Shown: piece by piece, positions 36,824-46,116 of the stretch
How positions within the stretch are numbered: position 1 is the stretch's first letter
Layout: the number at the start of each line of letters is the position of its first letter
DNA from: DATEDA01 sp963744255
GTDB lineage: Bacteria; Pseudomonadota; Gammaproteobacteria; Burkholderiales; SG8-39
Reading direction: 5' to 3'
Assembly (NCBI GenBank): GCA_963744255.1
Contig: CAVUSZ010000055.1
Location: 34,247-98,246, forward strand
Length of the DNA stretch: 64,000 nt
Program-made: the position numbers and the translations under genes
The notes under the pieces: model-generated
The model's database searches: none
Seen by the model: the letters and a program-made list of their open reading frames with translations, nothing else
What the model was told of the DNA's origin: nothing

Positions 36824-37907
36824 ATGCACGCGGCGAGCCAGCAGATCCGGTTCTGCACCGCTCCGGACGGCGTGCGCCTCGCCTATGCGACCGTCGGCAA
36901 AGGCGCGCCTCTCGTGCGCGCGGCCCACTGGATGACCCACCTCGAGCGCGACTGGGAAAGCCCGGTCTGGCGCCCGTGGCTGACCGAACTCTCGCGATAC
37001 AACACACTCGTGCGATACGACCAGCGCGGCTGCGGTCTTTCCGACCGGGACGTCGCCGATATCTCGTTCGCGGCGTGGCTCGCCGATCTCGAGGCGGTCG
37101 TCGCAGCTGCCGGCCTCGCGCGCTTCGCCCTGCTCGGTGCGTCGCAGAGCGCGTCGCTCGCGATCGCCTACGCGGCCAGGCATCCGCAGCGCGTCAGCCA
37201 CCTCATCCTCTATGGCGGGTTCGTTCGCGGACGCCTGAAGCGGGGTTCGCGGGCGCAGGTCGAGGAAGCGCAGGTCCAGCGCGGGCTCATCCGTCTCGGT
37301 TGGGGCCGGGACGACCCCGCATTCCGGCAGTTCTTCACCACCCAGTTCCTGCCGGACGGAACGCCCGAGCAGATCGCCTCGTTCAACGAGGTGCAGCGCC
37401 TGTCGGCGTCGCCGGAAACGGCCGAGCGGATCTTCGACGTGACGAGCGGCATCGACGTCGCCGAGCTGGCGGAGAACGTGCGCACGCCGACGCTCGTGCT
37501 CCACGGTCGCGAGGACAAGCGCGCGCCGTTCGAGGAAGGCCGACTGATCGCCGCGCGGATTCCGGGCGCCCGCTTCGTGCCGCTCGAGAGCCGGAACCAC
37601 GCCCTGGTGGAGCAGGATCCGGCGTGGGGACGCTTCCTCGTCGAGGTCCGCGCCTTCCTCGGCACCGGCGAAGCCGCGGCCGGACCTCGCCTTCCCGGCG
37701 CTGACGAGCCGCGAGCGCGAAGTGCTCGAGCTCGTCGCGCGTGGGCTGGGCAACGACGAGATCGCCGAGCGTCTCGGCATCACCTCCAAGACCGTACGCA
37801 ATCAAGTCAGCGCACTCTTCGACAAGCTCGGCGTTTCGAGCCGCGCCCAGGCGATCGTGAAGGCGCGCGAGGCCGGGCTCGGCGCGACCGCCCCGCCCGC
37901 GCCCTAG
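36824..37907 (+). CDS. Alpha/beta hydrolase fused to a LuxR-type DNA-binding domain (one frame break)
   Basis: Residues about 1-280 are an alpha/beta hydrolase of the type seen in fused regulators, with VRYDQRGCGLSDRD, LLGASQSASLAIAYA at the nucleophile elbow, and LVLHGREDKRAPFEEG before a late His. The frame breaks at about 37679. Skipping one G restores LAFPALTSREREVLELVARG and a full LuxR helix-turn-helix (NDEIAERLGITSKTVRNQVSALFDKLGV), ending at TAG 37905-37907. The elbow reads GASQS, so Ser is kept. ATG 36824 follows GGGAG; GTG 36815 overlapping the previous stop is the alternative. It may sense a ligand and control the acyl-CoA synthetase. Confidence 0.82.
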
Positions 37908-38081
37908 CGCCGGTTCCCGGGACTTCTGTCCCGTCCGGTCGGAGGACTCCGGGTTCGGCCGCCCGATTCGGCCTTGCGGGAGCGGGGCAGCTGCCTCATG
38001 ACGTCCGGGACACCTCCCCGGTTGAATCTGCCTCAGGCCCGGGCCATTGCTGGCCCCGGCCGGACGACCGAGGCAACCGAC

Positions 38082-39011
38082 ATGACCCCTCAGACGATCC
38101 GTCATGCACTCCTGCAGGGCAGCGCGGCCGCAAACCCGTACGCGGCGCTCGCGCTCGCCGCGCTCTTCTGGTCCGGCAACTTCGTGGCCGGCCGCGCGCT
38201 GGCCGGCCAAATCGACCCGATCAGCCTGAACTTCTGGCGCTGGGCGCTGGCAGCCGCCGTGTTGCTGCCGGTGAGCTGGGGCGTCCTTGCCGGCTCCCGG
38301 CAGGCGCTGCGTGCAGGCTGGCGGCGCATAGCGTTCCTCGGCCTAACCGGCGTCGCCGGGTTTCACAGCTGCGTCTACTTCGCGCTCGAGGCGACAACCG
38401 CCGTCAACGCCTTGATGCTTCTGCCGCTGGCACCGGTCGCGATCGCGCTGGCGAGCTGGGTGGCGACGCGCGAGCCGCCCGGTGCCTGGGCCGCGGCCGG
38501 GATGGTCGCTTCGCTCGGCGGGGCGCTGGTGATCGTGACGCACGGCAGCCCGGACGCGCTCGCCGCCCTCCGCCTGGACCGCGGCGCGCTCTGGATGCTC
38601 GGCGGGCTCGCGATCTGGGCCGCCTATTCGCTCGCCCTCAAGCGGCCGGTTCCGGGCGTGCCGCCGCTCGCGCTGCACACCGCCACCAGCATCGCGGGAC
38701 TCGGGTGGTTGCTCCCGGCGTACGCCGCGGGCCTCCTCGCGGGCGCTCCGGTACACCTCACCTGGTCGGGCGCGCTCGCGATCGGCTACATCGCCGTGTT
38801 CGCCTCGGCGATCGCGTTCCTCCTCTGGATCCGGGCGGTCGGGGAGATCGGGCCGACCCGCGCCGGCATGTTCATCCACCTGATGCCAGTATTCGGGGCC
38901 ATCCTCGCCGCCGCGGTTCTCGGCGAGCGGATCGCGGCCTTCCATGTCGTGGGCGCCGCGCTCGTCTTCGCCGGTCTCGCGATCGCCAACCGCCGCCCGG
39001 TCATCCGCTAG
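38082..39011 (+). CDS. EamA-type (DMT superfamily) exporter
   Basis: 309 residues with ten hydrophobic segments in two EamA repeats (about 15-145 and 160-300). ALFWSGNFVAGRAL and AGMFIHLMPVFGAILAAAVLGE are typical of the two repeats. Such proteins export amino acids, nucleobases or metabolites. ATG 38082 is chosen over an upstream ATG because the first membrane helix then begins near residue 15. The stop overlaps the convergent kinase stop by 4 bp. Confidence 0.88.
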   Translation: MTPQTIRHALLQGSAAANPYAALALAALFWSGNFVAGRALAGQIDPISLNFWRWALAAAVLLPVSWGVLAGSRQALRAGWRRIAFLGLTGVAGFHSCVYFALEATTAVNALMLLPLAPVAIALASWVATREPPGAWAAAGMVASLGGALVIVTHGSPDALAALRLDRGALWMLGGLAIWAAYSLALKRPVPGVPPLALHTATSIAGLGWLLPAYAAGLLAGAPVHLTWSGALAIGYIAVFASAIAFLLWIRAVGEIGPTRAGMFIHLMPVFGAILAAAVLGERIAAFHVVGAALVFAGLAIANRRPVIR

Positions 39012-39907
39012 TCGCGCTTCGTTCCGCGCTGGTTGAGCGTCCGCCGCGGCGGCTTGCGATACTCGGCGAGTTCCTCCGGCGTCGGCCGCGGCAGCGTCCG
39101 CCACTCGCGCAGCGCTTGCGCGAAATCGTCGACCGTCTGGTAGCGGTCGTCGGGGTGCTTCGCGAGCGCCCGGGCGAGGATGCGCTCGAATACCGCCGGG
39201 ACGCGGGAGCTATGGGCGCTCGGCGGCAGGTAGGCGTCGTTCAGCACGCTGTAGAGCAGCGCGCCGACGCCCTCGCCCCGGAACGGCGGCTCGCCGGTGA
39301 GCATCTCGTAGAGCACGATGCCGAGGGCGAACACGTCGGACCGCCCGTCGGGCGGAAGGGCCAGGATCTGTTCGGGCGCGACGTAGGCCGGCGAGCCGAC
39401 GATCATCCCCGTCCGGGTGCGGGTGCCTTCGGGCAGCCGTGCGACGCCGAAATCCATCAGCTTCACCGCGCCGCCGGCCCCGATCATGATGTTCGCCGGC
39501 TTCACGTCGCGATGGACGATGCGCTGCCGGTGCGCCGCCGCCAGGCCCGCGGCGACCTCGCCCGCGATCCGGCAGGCGGTGTCGACCTCGACCGGCGCGC
39601 GCTCGTCCATGAGTTCGCGGAGCGTCCTGCCCTCGACGTACTCCATCGCGATGAACGCCACGCCGTCCGACTCGCCGACGTCGTAGATCGTCACGACGTT
39701 CGGGTGCTGGACGCGCCCCGCGGTGCGCGCCTCGCGGAAGAAGCGCTCCCTGAACTCCGCGAGCTCGCCCGGCTCGAGGTCCACATTCAGCGTCTTGATC
39801 GCGACCGTGCGCCCGATCGCCGGATCGCGCGCCCTGTACACGCGGCCCATGCCCCCCTCGCCGACGAGCGACACGATCTCGTAGCGGCCGAGGCTTTTCG
39901 GCGCCAT
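39008..39907 (-). CDS. Hanks-type serine/threonine protein kinase, single domain
   Basis: 299 residues. The Gly loop VGEGGMGRVYRARD (about 13-26), Lys in VAIKTL, HRDVKPANIMIG catalytic loop, DFGVARL and the APEQIL motif are all intact. No PASTA repeats or membrane helix follow; the chain ends soon after the kinase fold. It starts 7 bp after the TAXI receptor gene ends, so the two are probably one operon. Its substrate is unknown. Confidence 0.92.
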   Translation of the reverse strand: MAPKSLGRYEIVSLVGEGGMGRVYRARDPAIGRTVAIKTLNVDLEPGELAEFRERFFREARTAGRVQHPNVVTIYDVGESDGVAFIAMEYVEGRTLRELMDERAPVEVDTACRIAGEVAAGLAAAHRQRIVHRDVKPANIMIGAGGAVKLMDFGVARLPEGTRTRTGMIVGSPAYVAPEQILALPPDGRSDVFALGIVLYEMLTGEPPFRGEGVGALLYSVLNDAYLPPSAHSSRVPAVFERILARALAKHPDDRYQTVDDFAQALREWRTLPRPTPEELAEYRKPPRRTLNQRGTKRD

Positions 39908-39914
39908 GTCGCGG

Positions 39915-41255
39915 TCAGGCCGCCGCCGCGTTCGCCGGCGCGGCGGCGGGGGCTTCGCCCGCGTGCTGCATGTTCCGCCGCACGAGCCCGATGTGCTCGC
40001 GCAGGATGTAGAGCTGGTTCGCGAACGCGAGCGGCGTGCGAATGCGGTTTACGCGCGTCTCGAGCTCGTCGATCTCCGCCAGCCAGTCCTCGCGCGGACG
40101 CGAGGCGGGGTCGCGGCGCCATGCCTCCTCGAGGAACTTGAGCTGGCCGTACCACTTGTAGATCCGCGAGCGCACCCGCCAGCCGTAGAGCGAAGGCACG
40201 ATGCGCGAGAGCGGGATCGCCAGGGCGAATAGCGGAATGAGCAGCACCAGCAGCCGGTCGACGAGCGTCGCCGCCCAGAACGGCAGATAGCGCTGCAGGA
40301 ACCGCCGCCCCGACCTGTAGAACCGGTCGGCCTCGGGCGAAAGCGGAAAGTCGACCTGGCGCGCATTCGGAAACTCGCCCGCACGCTGGAAGAGTCCGGG
40401 CTGCCCGTGAACCGTCGTCGCCGTCTCGAGCAGGATGTCGATGAGCGCCGGATGGATGTCCTCGCGAGCGACCAGCGCCGCGACCGGCGCGACCAGGGTG
40501 ACGTCGCTCGCCGGGATGTCGCGCACGAGGTCGATCGCGCCGCGCGGCAGTGCGAGCTTCGAGAGGAAGGGCCAGCGCCGCACGTACGCGTCGGCCTGCA
40601 CGAAGTGCATCAGCCGGAACCCTTCGGTGAAGAACGATATCCATACCGCGCCCGAGTTCGCCGGCCCGACTAGGAAGATCGCGTCCACCTTGCCCTGCTT
40701 CAGCGCGTCGACCGCCTCGAGCCCGCCGAGCGGGAGGAGCCGGGTCGGGGCGCCCGCTGCGCCGCTCGCCTCGAGCAACTCGAGCGCGAGCTTGCGCGTG
40801 CCGCTGCCCTCGCCGCCGATCGCGATCCGCTTGCCCCTGAGCTGGGCGAGATTGTCGACCTCGGCGCGCCCGCGATAGAACACCCACAGTGGCTCGTAGT
40901 AGATGCTCCCGAGCGAGACGAGACCCTCCGCATCCTGGCCGACACCGAGGCCGCCCTGGACGAACGCTACGTCGAGCTCCTCCGTCCGGTCGCGAAGCAG
41001 CGCGAGATTCTCGACCGCGCCTGCCGTCGGCACCTCGACGAACGTGATGCCGTGGCGCTCGATGAGCGGTCGGTAGGCCGCGGCGAACCGCTGGTAGGCA
41101 CCGCCGTCCCCGCCGGTCGCGATCACCAGCCGGTTCGGCGGCGCCGGCTTGATGAACTGCGCGGCGTACCAGAAGCCCGCGCCGATGAGCGTAGCCGCGG
41201 GGACGCCGATGACGAGCGCATCGCGCAGATGGATGTCACGCAGGCGGAACCGCAT
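39915..41255 (-). CDS. TAXI-family TRAP solute receptor anchored at both ends, no TRAP permease nearby
   Basis: 446 residues. One membrane helix lies at about 13-35. The TAXI binding domain is about 40-320 (LVIATGGDGGAYQRFA, LRGKRIAIGGEGSGTRKLALELL). A second helix lies at about 325-350, with a cytosolic, charged C-terminal segment of about 85 residues. TAXI receptors normally give solute to a DctM-like permease, but none is here. The cytosolic tail next to a Ser/Thr kinase gene suggests signalling instead of, or as well as, transport; that is inference. Confidence 0.87.
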   Translation of the reverse strand: MRFRLRDIHLRDALVIGVPAATLIGAGFWYAAQFIKPAPPNRLVIATGGDGGAYQRFAAAYRPLIERHGITFVEVPTAGAVENLALLRDRTEELDVAFVQGGLGVGQDAEGLVSLGSIYYEPLWVFYRGRAEVDNLAQLRGKRIAIGGEGSGTRKLALELLEASGAAGAPTRLLPLGGLEAVDALKQGKVDAIFLVGPANSGAVWISFFTEGFRLMHFVQADAYVRRWPFLSKLALPRGAIDLVRDIPASDVTLVAPVAALVAREDIHPALIDILLETATTVHGQPGLFQRAGEFPNARQVDFPLSPEADRFYRSGRRFLQRYLPFWAATLVDRLLVLLIPLFALAIPLSRIVPSLYGWRVRSRIYKWYGQLKFLEEAWRRDPASRPREDWLAEIDELETRVNRIRTPLAFANQLYILREHIGLVRRNMQHAGEAPAAAPANAAAA

Positions 41256-41264
41256 GGTCCGGGG

Positions 41265-43748
41265 TCACGCCTCGCGCAGCGCCGCGATGGGCGGCCGGCT
41301 CAGCGCCGCCCGCGCGCCGGCCCAGACGTTGACCGACACGCAAGCGAGTCCCAGGGCCGGCCCGGCGAGCCAGACCCAGGGGTTGACGGTGTACGTGAAC
41401 TGGAACACCTGCTGTGCGATCGCGAACCCGATCGCGGTCGCCCCGACCGCCGCCAGCGCGCCAGCGACGAGCCCGAGCGCGAGGAACTCGGCGCGCTGCG
41501 CGGCGAGCACCTGGGCGCGGCTCGCACCGAGCGCGCGCATCACCGCGGCCTCGTGCACGCGCTCGTCGCGTGTGGCGAGCAGCGCAGCGTAGAGCACCAG
41601 CACGCCGGCCCCGAGCGCGAACAGGAACACGAACTGCACCGCGCGGATCACCTGATCCATCATCGCGTTCACCTGCCGCAAGATCGCACTCGTATCGACC
41701 ACGGTCATGTTCGGGAACCGCTGCGACAGACGGTTCACGAACCCGGCCCCGGCATCGGGCAGATGAAAGCTCGTGACGTAGCTGGTCGGGAAGCCGTCGA
41801 GCAGCTTCGGGGTCGTGACCACGAAGAAGTTGACCTGCATCGAGTCCCAGTCGAGCTCGCGGATGCTGGTGATCGGCGCGGTGAAGCTCCGGCCTGCGAC
41901 TTCCCAGGTGAGCCGGTCGCCAAGCTTCCACCCGAGCGATTTCGCGATGCCGCTTTCGACGGACAACGCACCGGCCGCGAGATCGGCCGAACCGAACCAC
42001 GCACCGCCCGCCACCCGGTTGTGCGCCGGCCGCTCGGTCATGAACGAGAGGTTGAACTCGCGCTCGACCAGCCGCCGCTCGCGATCCTTGAAGGCATCGG
42101 TGTCCACCGGGCTTCCGTTCAGCGCGACGTAGCGGCCGCGCACCATCGGATAGGTCGCGGGCGCCGCGATGCGGCTCTCGGCAAAGAGCGCGGCGAGCGG
42201 CTCGCGCTGCTCGGGCTGGATGCCGACGATGAAGCGGTTCGGCGCGTCGGGCGGGGTCTTCGAGCGCCAGGTCGCGAGGAGATCGCCGCGGGTGAACGAA
42301 AGCAGTAGGATCGCGGTGAGGCCGAGGCTCAGCGCGAGGATCTGCACGGTGTTGCTCCGCGCGCGCCGGCGCAAGGACGCAAGGCCGTAACGCCAGCTCA
42401 AGCCGGCGAACGGGGCCATCGCCGCGGTCGCGTGCAACGCACCGAAGCCGACGGCCGCGAACACGACGAGCCCGGCGGCGAAACCGCCGAGCACGATCAG
42501 TCCCAGCTTGGTATCGCCGGCCTGCCAGACGAGGAGCGCCGCGACCGCGGCGGCGCCGAGCCCGTAAGCGGCGAGCGCGCTCTGCTTGGGCGGCCCGACG
42601 TCGCGGCGGATCACGCGGAGCGCCGGCACGTTCTTCAGCTGCAGCAATGGCGGCAGCGCGAAGCCGAGCAGCAGCGCCATCCCGGTGAGGAACCCCTGCA
42701 CCGCGGGCAGGAGTGACGGTTGCGGCAGCGCTACGATCATCAGCCCGGCGACGAACTGCGCGATCACGAGCTGGGCGAGATAGCCGGCGAGGCAGCCGGC
42801 GGCGCATGCCGCCGCCCCGAGCGCGACGAACTCCCAGGCGAACAGGCGCGTGAGCTGTCCTTGCGTCGCACCGAGGCAGCGCATCACCGCGTAGCCGTCG
42901 AGGTGCCGCCGGGTGTAGCGACGCGTCGCCAGCGAAACCGCGACCGCTGCCAGGATCACGGCCAGGAGCGCGGTGAGGCCGATGAACTTCTGCGCGCGCT
43001 CGATCCCGGCGCGGATCTCGGGCCGCGCGTTCGCGAGGCTCTGCACGGACTCCCCGCGCCCGAGGCGCGGCGCGAGCCAGGACTCGAAGCCGGCGACCGC
43101 CGCTCGCTCGCCCGCGGCCAGCAGGTAGTACCACACGCGGCTCCCGGTCTGGACGAGCTTCGTCTTCGCCACGTCGTCGCGATTCATCATCAGCCGCGGC
43201 GCGATGTTGAAGAAGCTCACGCTGCGATCGGGCTCGAGCGTCAGGATCGCGGCGACCGCGAGTTCGGTCTCGCCCAGCTCGATCCGGTCGCCGATCTTCG
43301 CGCCGAGCGCGGGCGCGAGGCGCTCGTCGAGCCAGACCGTGCCCGGGCGCGGCACGCCGTCGGCCTGGGCGTCGGGCATATTCGGCGCCGGCGCCGTGCG
43401 AAGCTTGCCGCGCAGCGGGTATGTATCGGTCACGGCCTTGATGCCCGCGAGATGCGCCTGCTCGCCGAACCGGGCCATGCTGATGAAGGTCGTGGTCTCC
43501 GCCAGCCGCAGGCCGCGGCGTGCGATCTCCTCGCGGATCTCGCTCTTCCACGGATGGTCCGCGGTCAGCACGACGTCGGCGCCGAGCAGCTGGTGCGCCT
43601 CGCGCAGCAGCGCCTGCCGCACGCGATCGGCGAAGAACGCGACGCTGGTGACGCTCGCGACGGCGATCACGAGCGCAGCCGCGAGGATGCGCAGCTCTCC
43701 CGCGCGCCAGTCCCGGCCGAGCATGCGCAACGGGAGTGCGAGGTTCAT
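41265..43748 (-). CDS. ybbP: ABC transporter permease of the YbbP (FtsX-like) family
   Basis: 827 residues with about ten membrane segments arranged as two FtsX halves separated by large periplasmic domains, for example the stretch near residues 480-660. The ends LRMLGRDWRAGELRILAAALVIAVA and the final ARAALSRPPIAALREA fit YbbP/YhgE-type permeases. Its ATPase gene lies 9 bp upstream, and tesA is next to that. Role: probably envelope lipid or lysophospholipid handling, not proven. ATG 43748 is preferred; GTG 43754 is possible. Confidence 0.9.
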   Translation of the reverse strand: MNLALPLRMLGRDWRAGELRILAAALVIAVASVTSVAFFADRVRQALLREAHQLLGADVVLTADHPWKSEIREEIARRGLRLAETTTFISMARFGEQAHLAGIKAVTDTYPLRGKLRTAPAPNMPDAQADGVPRPGTVWLDERLAPALGAKIGDRIELGETELAVAAILTLEPDRSVSFFNIAPRLMMNRDDVAKTKLVQTGSRVWYYLLAAGERAAVAGFESWLAPRLGRGESVQSLANARPEIRAGIERAQKFIGLTALLAVILAAVAVSLATRRYTRRHLDGYAVMRCLGATQGQLTRLFAWEFVALGAAACAAGCLAGYLAQLVIAQFVAGLMIVALPQPSLLPAVQGFLTGMALLLGFALPPLLQLKNVPALRVIRRDVGPPKQSALAAYGLGAAAVAALLVWQAGDTKLGLIVLGGFAAGLVVFAAVGFGALHATAAMAPFAGLSWRYGLASLRRRARSNTVQILALSLGLTAILLLSFTRGDLLATWRSKTPPDAPNRFIVGIQPEQREPLAALFAESRIAAPATYPMVRGRYVALNGSPVDTDAFKDRERRLVEREFNLSFMTERPAHNRVAGGAWFGSADLAAGALSVESGIAKSLGWKLGDRLTWEVAGRSFTAPITSIRELDWDSMQVNFFVVTTPKLLDGFPTSYVTSFHLPDAGAGFVNRLSQRFPNMTVVDTSAILRQVNAMMDQVIRAVQFVFLFALGAGVLVLYAALLATRDERVHEAAVMRALGASRAQVLAAQRAEFLALGLVAGALAAVGATAIGFAIAQQVFQFTYTVNPWVWLAGPALGLACVSVNVWAGARAALSRPPIAALREA

Positions 43749-43757
43749 GAGCACACT

Positions 43758-44444
43758 CTACTGGATTCGGCCAGCCGCGAGGCGTACGGTGCGCCCGCAG
43801 CGGCGCGCGAGCGCTTCGTCGTGTGTCACGAGAACGAGCGTCGTGCCCTGCTCGGCGTTGAGCTCGAAGATGAGGTCGATGATACCGGCGCCGGTCGCGG
43901 CGTCGAGGTTGCCGGTCGGCTCGTCGGCGAACAGGAGCTTGGGCCGCATCACGAACGCACGGGCGAGCGCGACGCGCTGCTGCTCGCCGCCGGACAGCGT
44001 CTTCGGGTAATGCCGCAGCCGCTCGGCGAGGCCCACGCGCCCGAGCATTTCGCGCGCCTTGCGCTCGGCCGCGCGGTCGCCCCCGAGCTCGAGCGGCAGC
44101 ATGACGTTCTCGATCGCGGTGAGCGGCGGCAGCAGCTGGAACGACTGGAACACGAACCCGACGAGGCGCTTGCGCAGGCTCGCGCGGCCGTCTTCGTCGA
44201 GCGCGAAGAGCTCCGCGCCGTCGAGCTGAACCGAACCCGCGGTCGGCGTGTCCAAGCCGGCGAGCAGCCCGAGCAGGGTCGACTTGCCGGAGCCGGAGGC
44301 GCCGACCACGGCGACCGCCTCTCCGGGCATGACCGCGAGGTCGATATCCTGGAGAATCGCGAGCCGTGAGCCGTCGCCCGAGAGCGGCACGATCTTCGCG
44401 AGGCCGCTCGCTTTCACGATCGGCTGCGTTACGGACTGATCCAT
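43758..44444 (-). CDS. ybbA: ABC transporter ATP-binding protein, YbbA/LolD family
   Basis: 228 residues. Walker A GASGSGKSTLL, Q-loop VFQSFQLLPPLTAIENVMLPLEL, signature LSGGEQQRVALARAFV, Walker B LLFADEPTGNLD and H-loop VTHD. This is the LolD-like MacB-type set. It is paired with the YbbP permease. Its ATG shares two bases with the divergent tesA ATG (sequence CATG at 44442-44445). Confidence 0.93.
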   Translation of the reverse strand: MDQSVTQPIVKASGLAKIVPLSGDGSRLAILQDIDLAVMPGEAVAVVGASGSGKSTLLGLLAGLDTPTAGSVQLDGAELFALDEDGRASLRKRLVGFVFQSFQLLPPLTAIENVMLPLELGGDRAAERKAREMLGRVGLAERLRHYPKTLSGGEQQRVALARAFVMRPKLLFADEPTGNLDAATGAGIIDLIFELNAEQGTTLVLVTHDEALARRCGRTVRLAAGRIQ

Positions 44445-45051
44445 GCTGAGAGTCTTGTTGTTCGCGCTATGCGCCGCCTGGACTGCCGCGTCCGCGGCGG
44501 CCGGCACCATCCTCGTCTACGGCGACAGCCTGTCGGCGGCGTACGGGATCGGCCAGAAGGACGGCTGGGTGAACCTGCTCGGCGGACGGCTGAAGCAACG
44601 CGGGCCCGATTATAGCGTCGTGAACGCGAGCATTTCCGGCGAGACGACGGCCGGGGGCGCGTCGCGCATCGATGAGGCGCTCAGACGCTTCGCACCCGAC
44701 GTCGTGGTCGTCGCGCTCGGCGGCAACGACGGCCTGCGCGGGCTGCCGGTGAGCGAGATGAAGGCGAATCTCGGACGGATCGTCCGCGCGGCGCAGTCGC
44801 GCGGCGCGCGCGTGCTGGTGGTCGGCATGCGCATCCCCCCGAACTACGGGCCGAAATACACGCAGGCGTTCTACGACGCGTTCGCCGACGTCGCGCGCGA
44901 GACGAAGAGCGGGTACGTGCCGTTCATGCTCGAAGGCATTGCCGACAAGCGCGAGTTCTTCCTGCCGGACCAGATTCACCCCACGGCCGAAGCGCAGCCG
45001 CTCCTGCTCGACACGGTATGGAAGGGACTGGAGCCGCTGCTCAGGAAATAA
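44443..45051 (+). CDS. tesA: GDSL-type thioesterase/arylesterase TesA, periplasmic
   Basis: 202 residues. A Sec signal ending ASAAAG (about residue 21) is followed by GDSLSAAYGI (catalytic Ser), block III GGND near residue 86 and the DQIHPTAEAQ Asp/His pair near 178-188. TesA hydrolyses acyl-CoA, esters and lysophospholipids. It is divergent from ybbA as in E. coli. The stop overlaps the convergent selD end by 11 bp. No strong ribosome site precedes the ATG. Confidence 0.93.
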   Translation: MLRVLLFALCAAWTAASAAAGTILVYGDSLSAAYGIGQKDGWVNLLGGRLKQRGPDYSVVNASISGETTAGGASRIDEALRRFAPDVVVVALGGNDGLRGLPVSEMKANLGRIVRAAQSRGARVLVVGMRIPPNYGPKYTQAFYDAFADVARETKSGYVPFMLEGIADKREFFLPDQIHPTAEAQPLLLDTVWKGLEPLLRK

Positions 45052-46093
45052 CCAGCTGCGCGGGCCCGGCCGTCATCTCGCCGATCCGGCGCGCATCGGC
45101 GAAGCCGTCACTCCGGAACACCGCAAGCACCTGTTCCGCCGTGTCGGGCGCGCACGCGACGAGCAGCCCGCCGCTCGTCTGCGGATCGGTGAGGAGGTCC
45201 TTCTTCCACTTCGGGAAGCCGGCCGGCAGCCCGACCTCGCGGCCGTATCCGGCCCAGTTGCGCGCCGAGGCGCCGGTCGCAGTGCCCTGCTCGGCCCACG
45301 CCCTAGCTTCCGCGATCAGCGGCAGATCGTCGAAGCGCACCCGCGCGCCGAGCTTCGAGCCGCGGCAGATCTCGAGCAGGTGCCCGGCGAGACCGAAGCC
45401 GGTGACGTCGGTCAGCGCATGCACGCCTTCCAGCTCCGCGAGCCGCGTGCCCGGCGTGTTGAGCTTCGTGGTCGCGGCGAGCATCTCGCCGTAGCCGGCG
45501 GCGGACAGCACGCCTTTCTTCAGCGCTGCGGAGAGAATGCCGACACCCAGCGGCTTGCCGAGCACGAGCACGTCCCCGGCCTGCGCGCGGTCGTTGCGTT
45601 TGACCCGATCAGGGTGAACGAGACCGAGCGCGACCAGGCCGTAAATCGGCTCGAGCGTGTCGATCGAATGCCCGCCGGCGACCGGGATGCCGGCCGCCGC
45701 GCACACCGACTCGCCGCCCGCGACGATCCGCCGGATCACCTCGACCGGCAGCTTCTCGAGGGGCATGCCGACGATCGCGAGCGCGAAGATCGGCCGGCCG
45801 CCCATGGCGTAGATGTCCGAGATCGCGTTGGTCGCGGCGATGCGCCCGAAGTCGTACGGATCGTCGACGATGGGCGTGAAGAAATCGGTGGTGGCGACGA
45901 CCGCCTGGCTGTCGTTCAGCCTGTACACCGCCGCGTCGTCGCTCGACTCGATGCCGACGAGCAGCTCCCCCGGGATCGCCCGGACCGGCGTCTGCGAAAG
46001 GATGTCGGACAGCACGGCCGGCGCGATCTTGCAGCCGCAGCCGCCGCCGTGGCTGAACTGGGTGAGGCGGATGAGCTCGGTTGGGGCGTTCAT
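45041..46093 (-). CDS. selD: Selenide, water dikinase SelD (selenophosphate synthase)
   Basis: 350 residues. The active Cys/Lys motif GGGCGCKIAP (about residues 16-25) is a Cys form. ATP-binding Gly-rich DFFTPIVDDPYDFGRIAATNA and AGGHSIDTLEPIYG follow, as in E. coli SelD. It makes selenophosphate, here most likely for the 2-selenouridine synthase divergent to it. No selA, selB or tRNA-Sec is visible in the window. Confidence 0.95.
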   Translation of the reverse strand: MNAPTELIRLTQFSHGGGCGCKIAPAVLSDILSQTPVRAIPGELLVGIESSDDAAVYRLNDSQAVVATTDFFTPIVDDPYDFGRIAATNAISDIYAMGGRPIFALAIVGMPLEKLPVEVIRRIVAGGESVCAAAGIPVAGGHSIDTLEPIYGLVALGLVHPDRVKRNDRAQAGDVLVLGKPLGVGILSAALKKGVLSAAGYGEMLAATTKLNTPGTRLAELEGVHALTDVTGFGLAGHLLEICRGSKLGARVRFDDLPLIAEARAWAEQGTATGASARNWAGYGREVGLPAGFPKWKKDLLTDPQTSGGLLVACAPDTAEQVLAVFRSDGFADARRIGEMTAGPAQLVIS

Positions 46094-46116
46094 GGGTGCC
46101 CGGGAGGTAGAATCGA

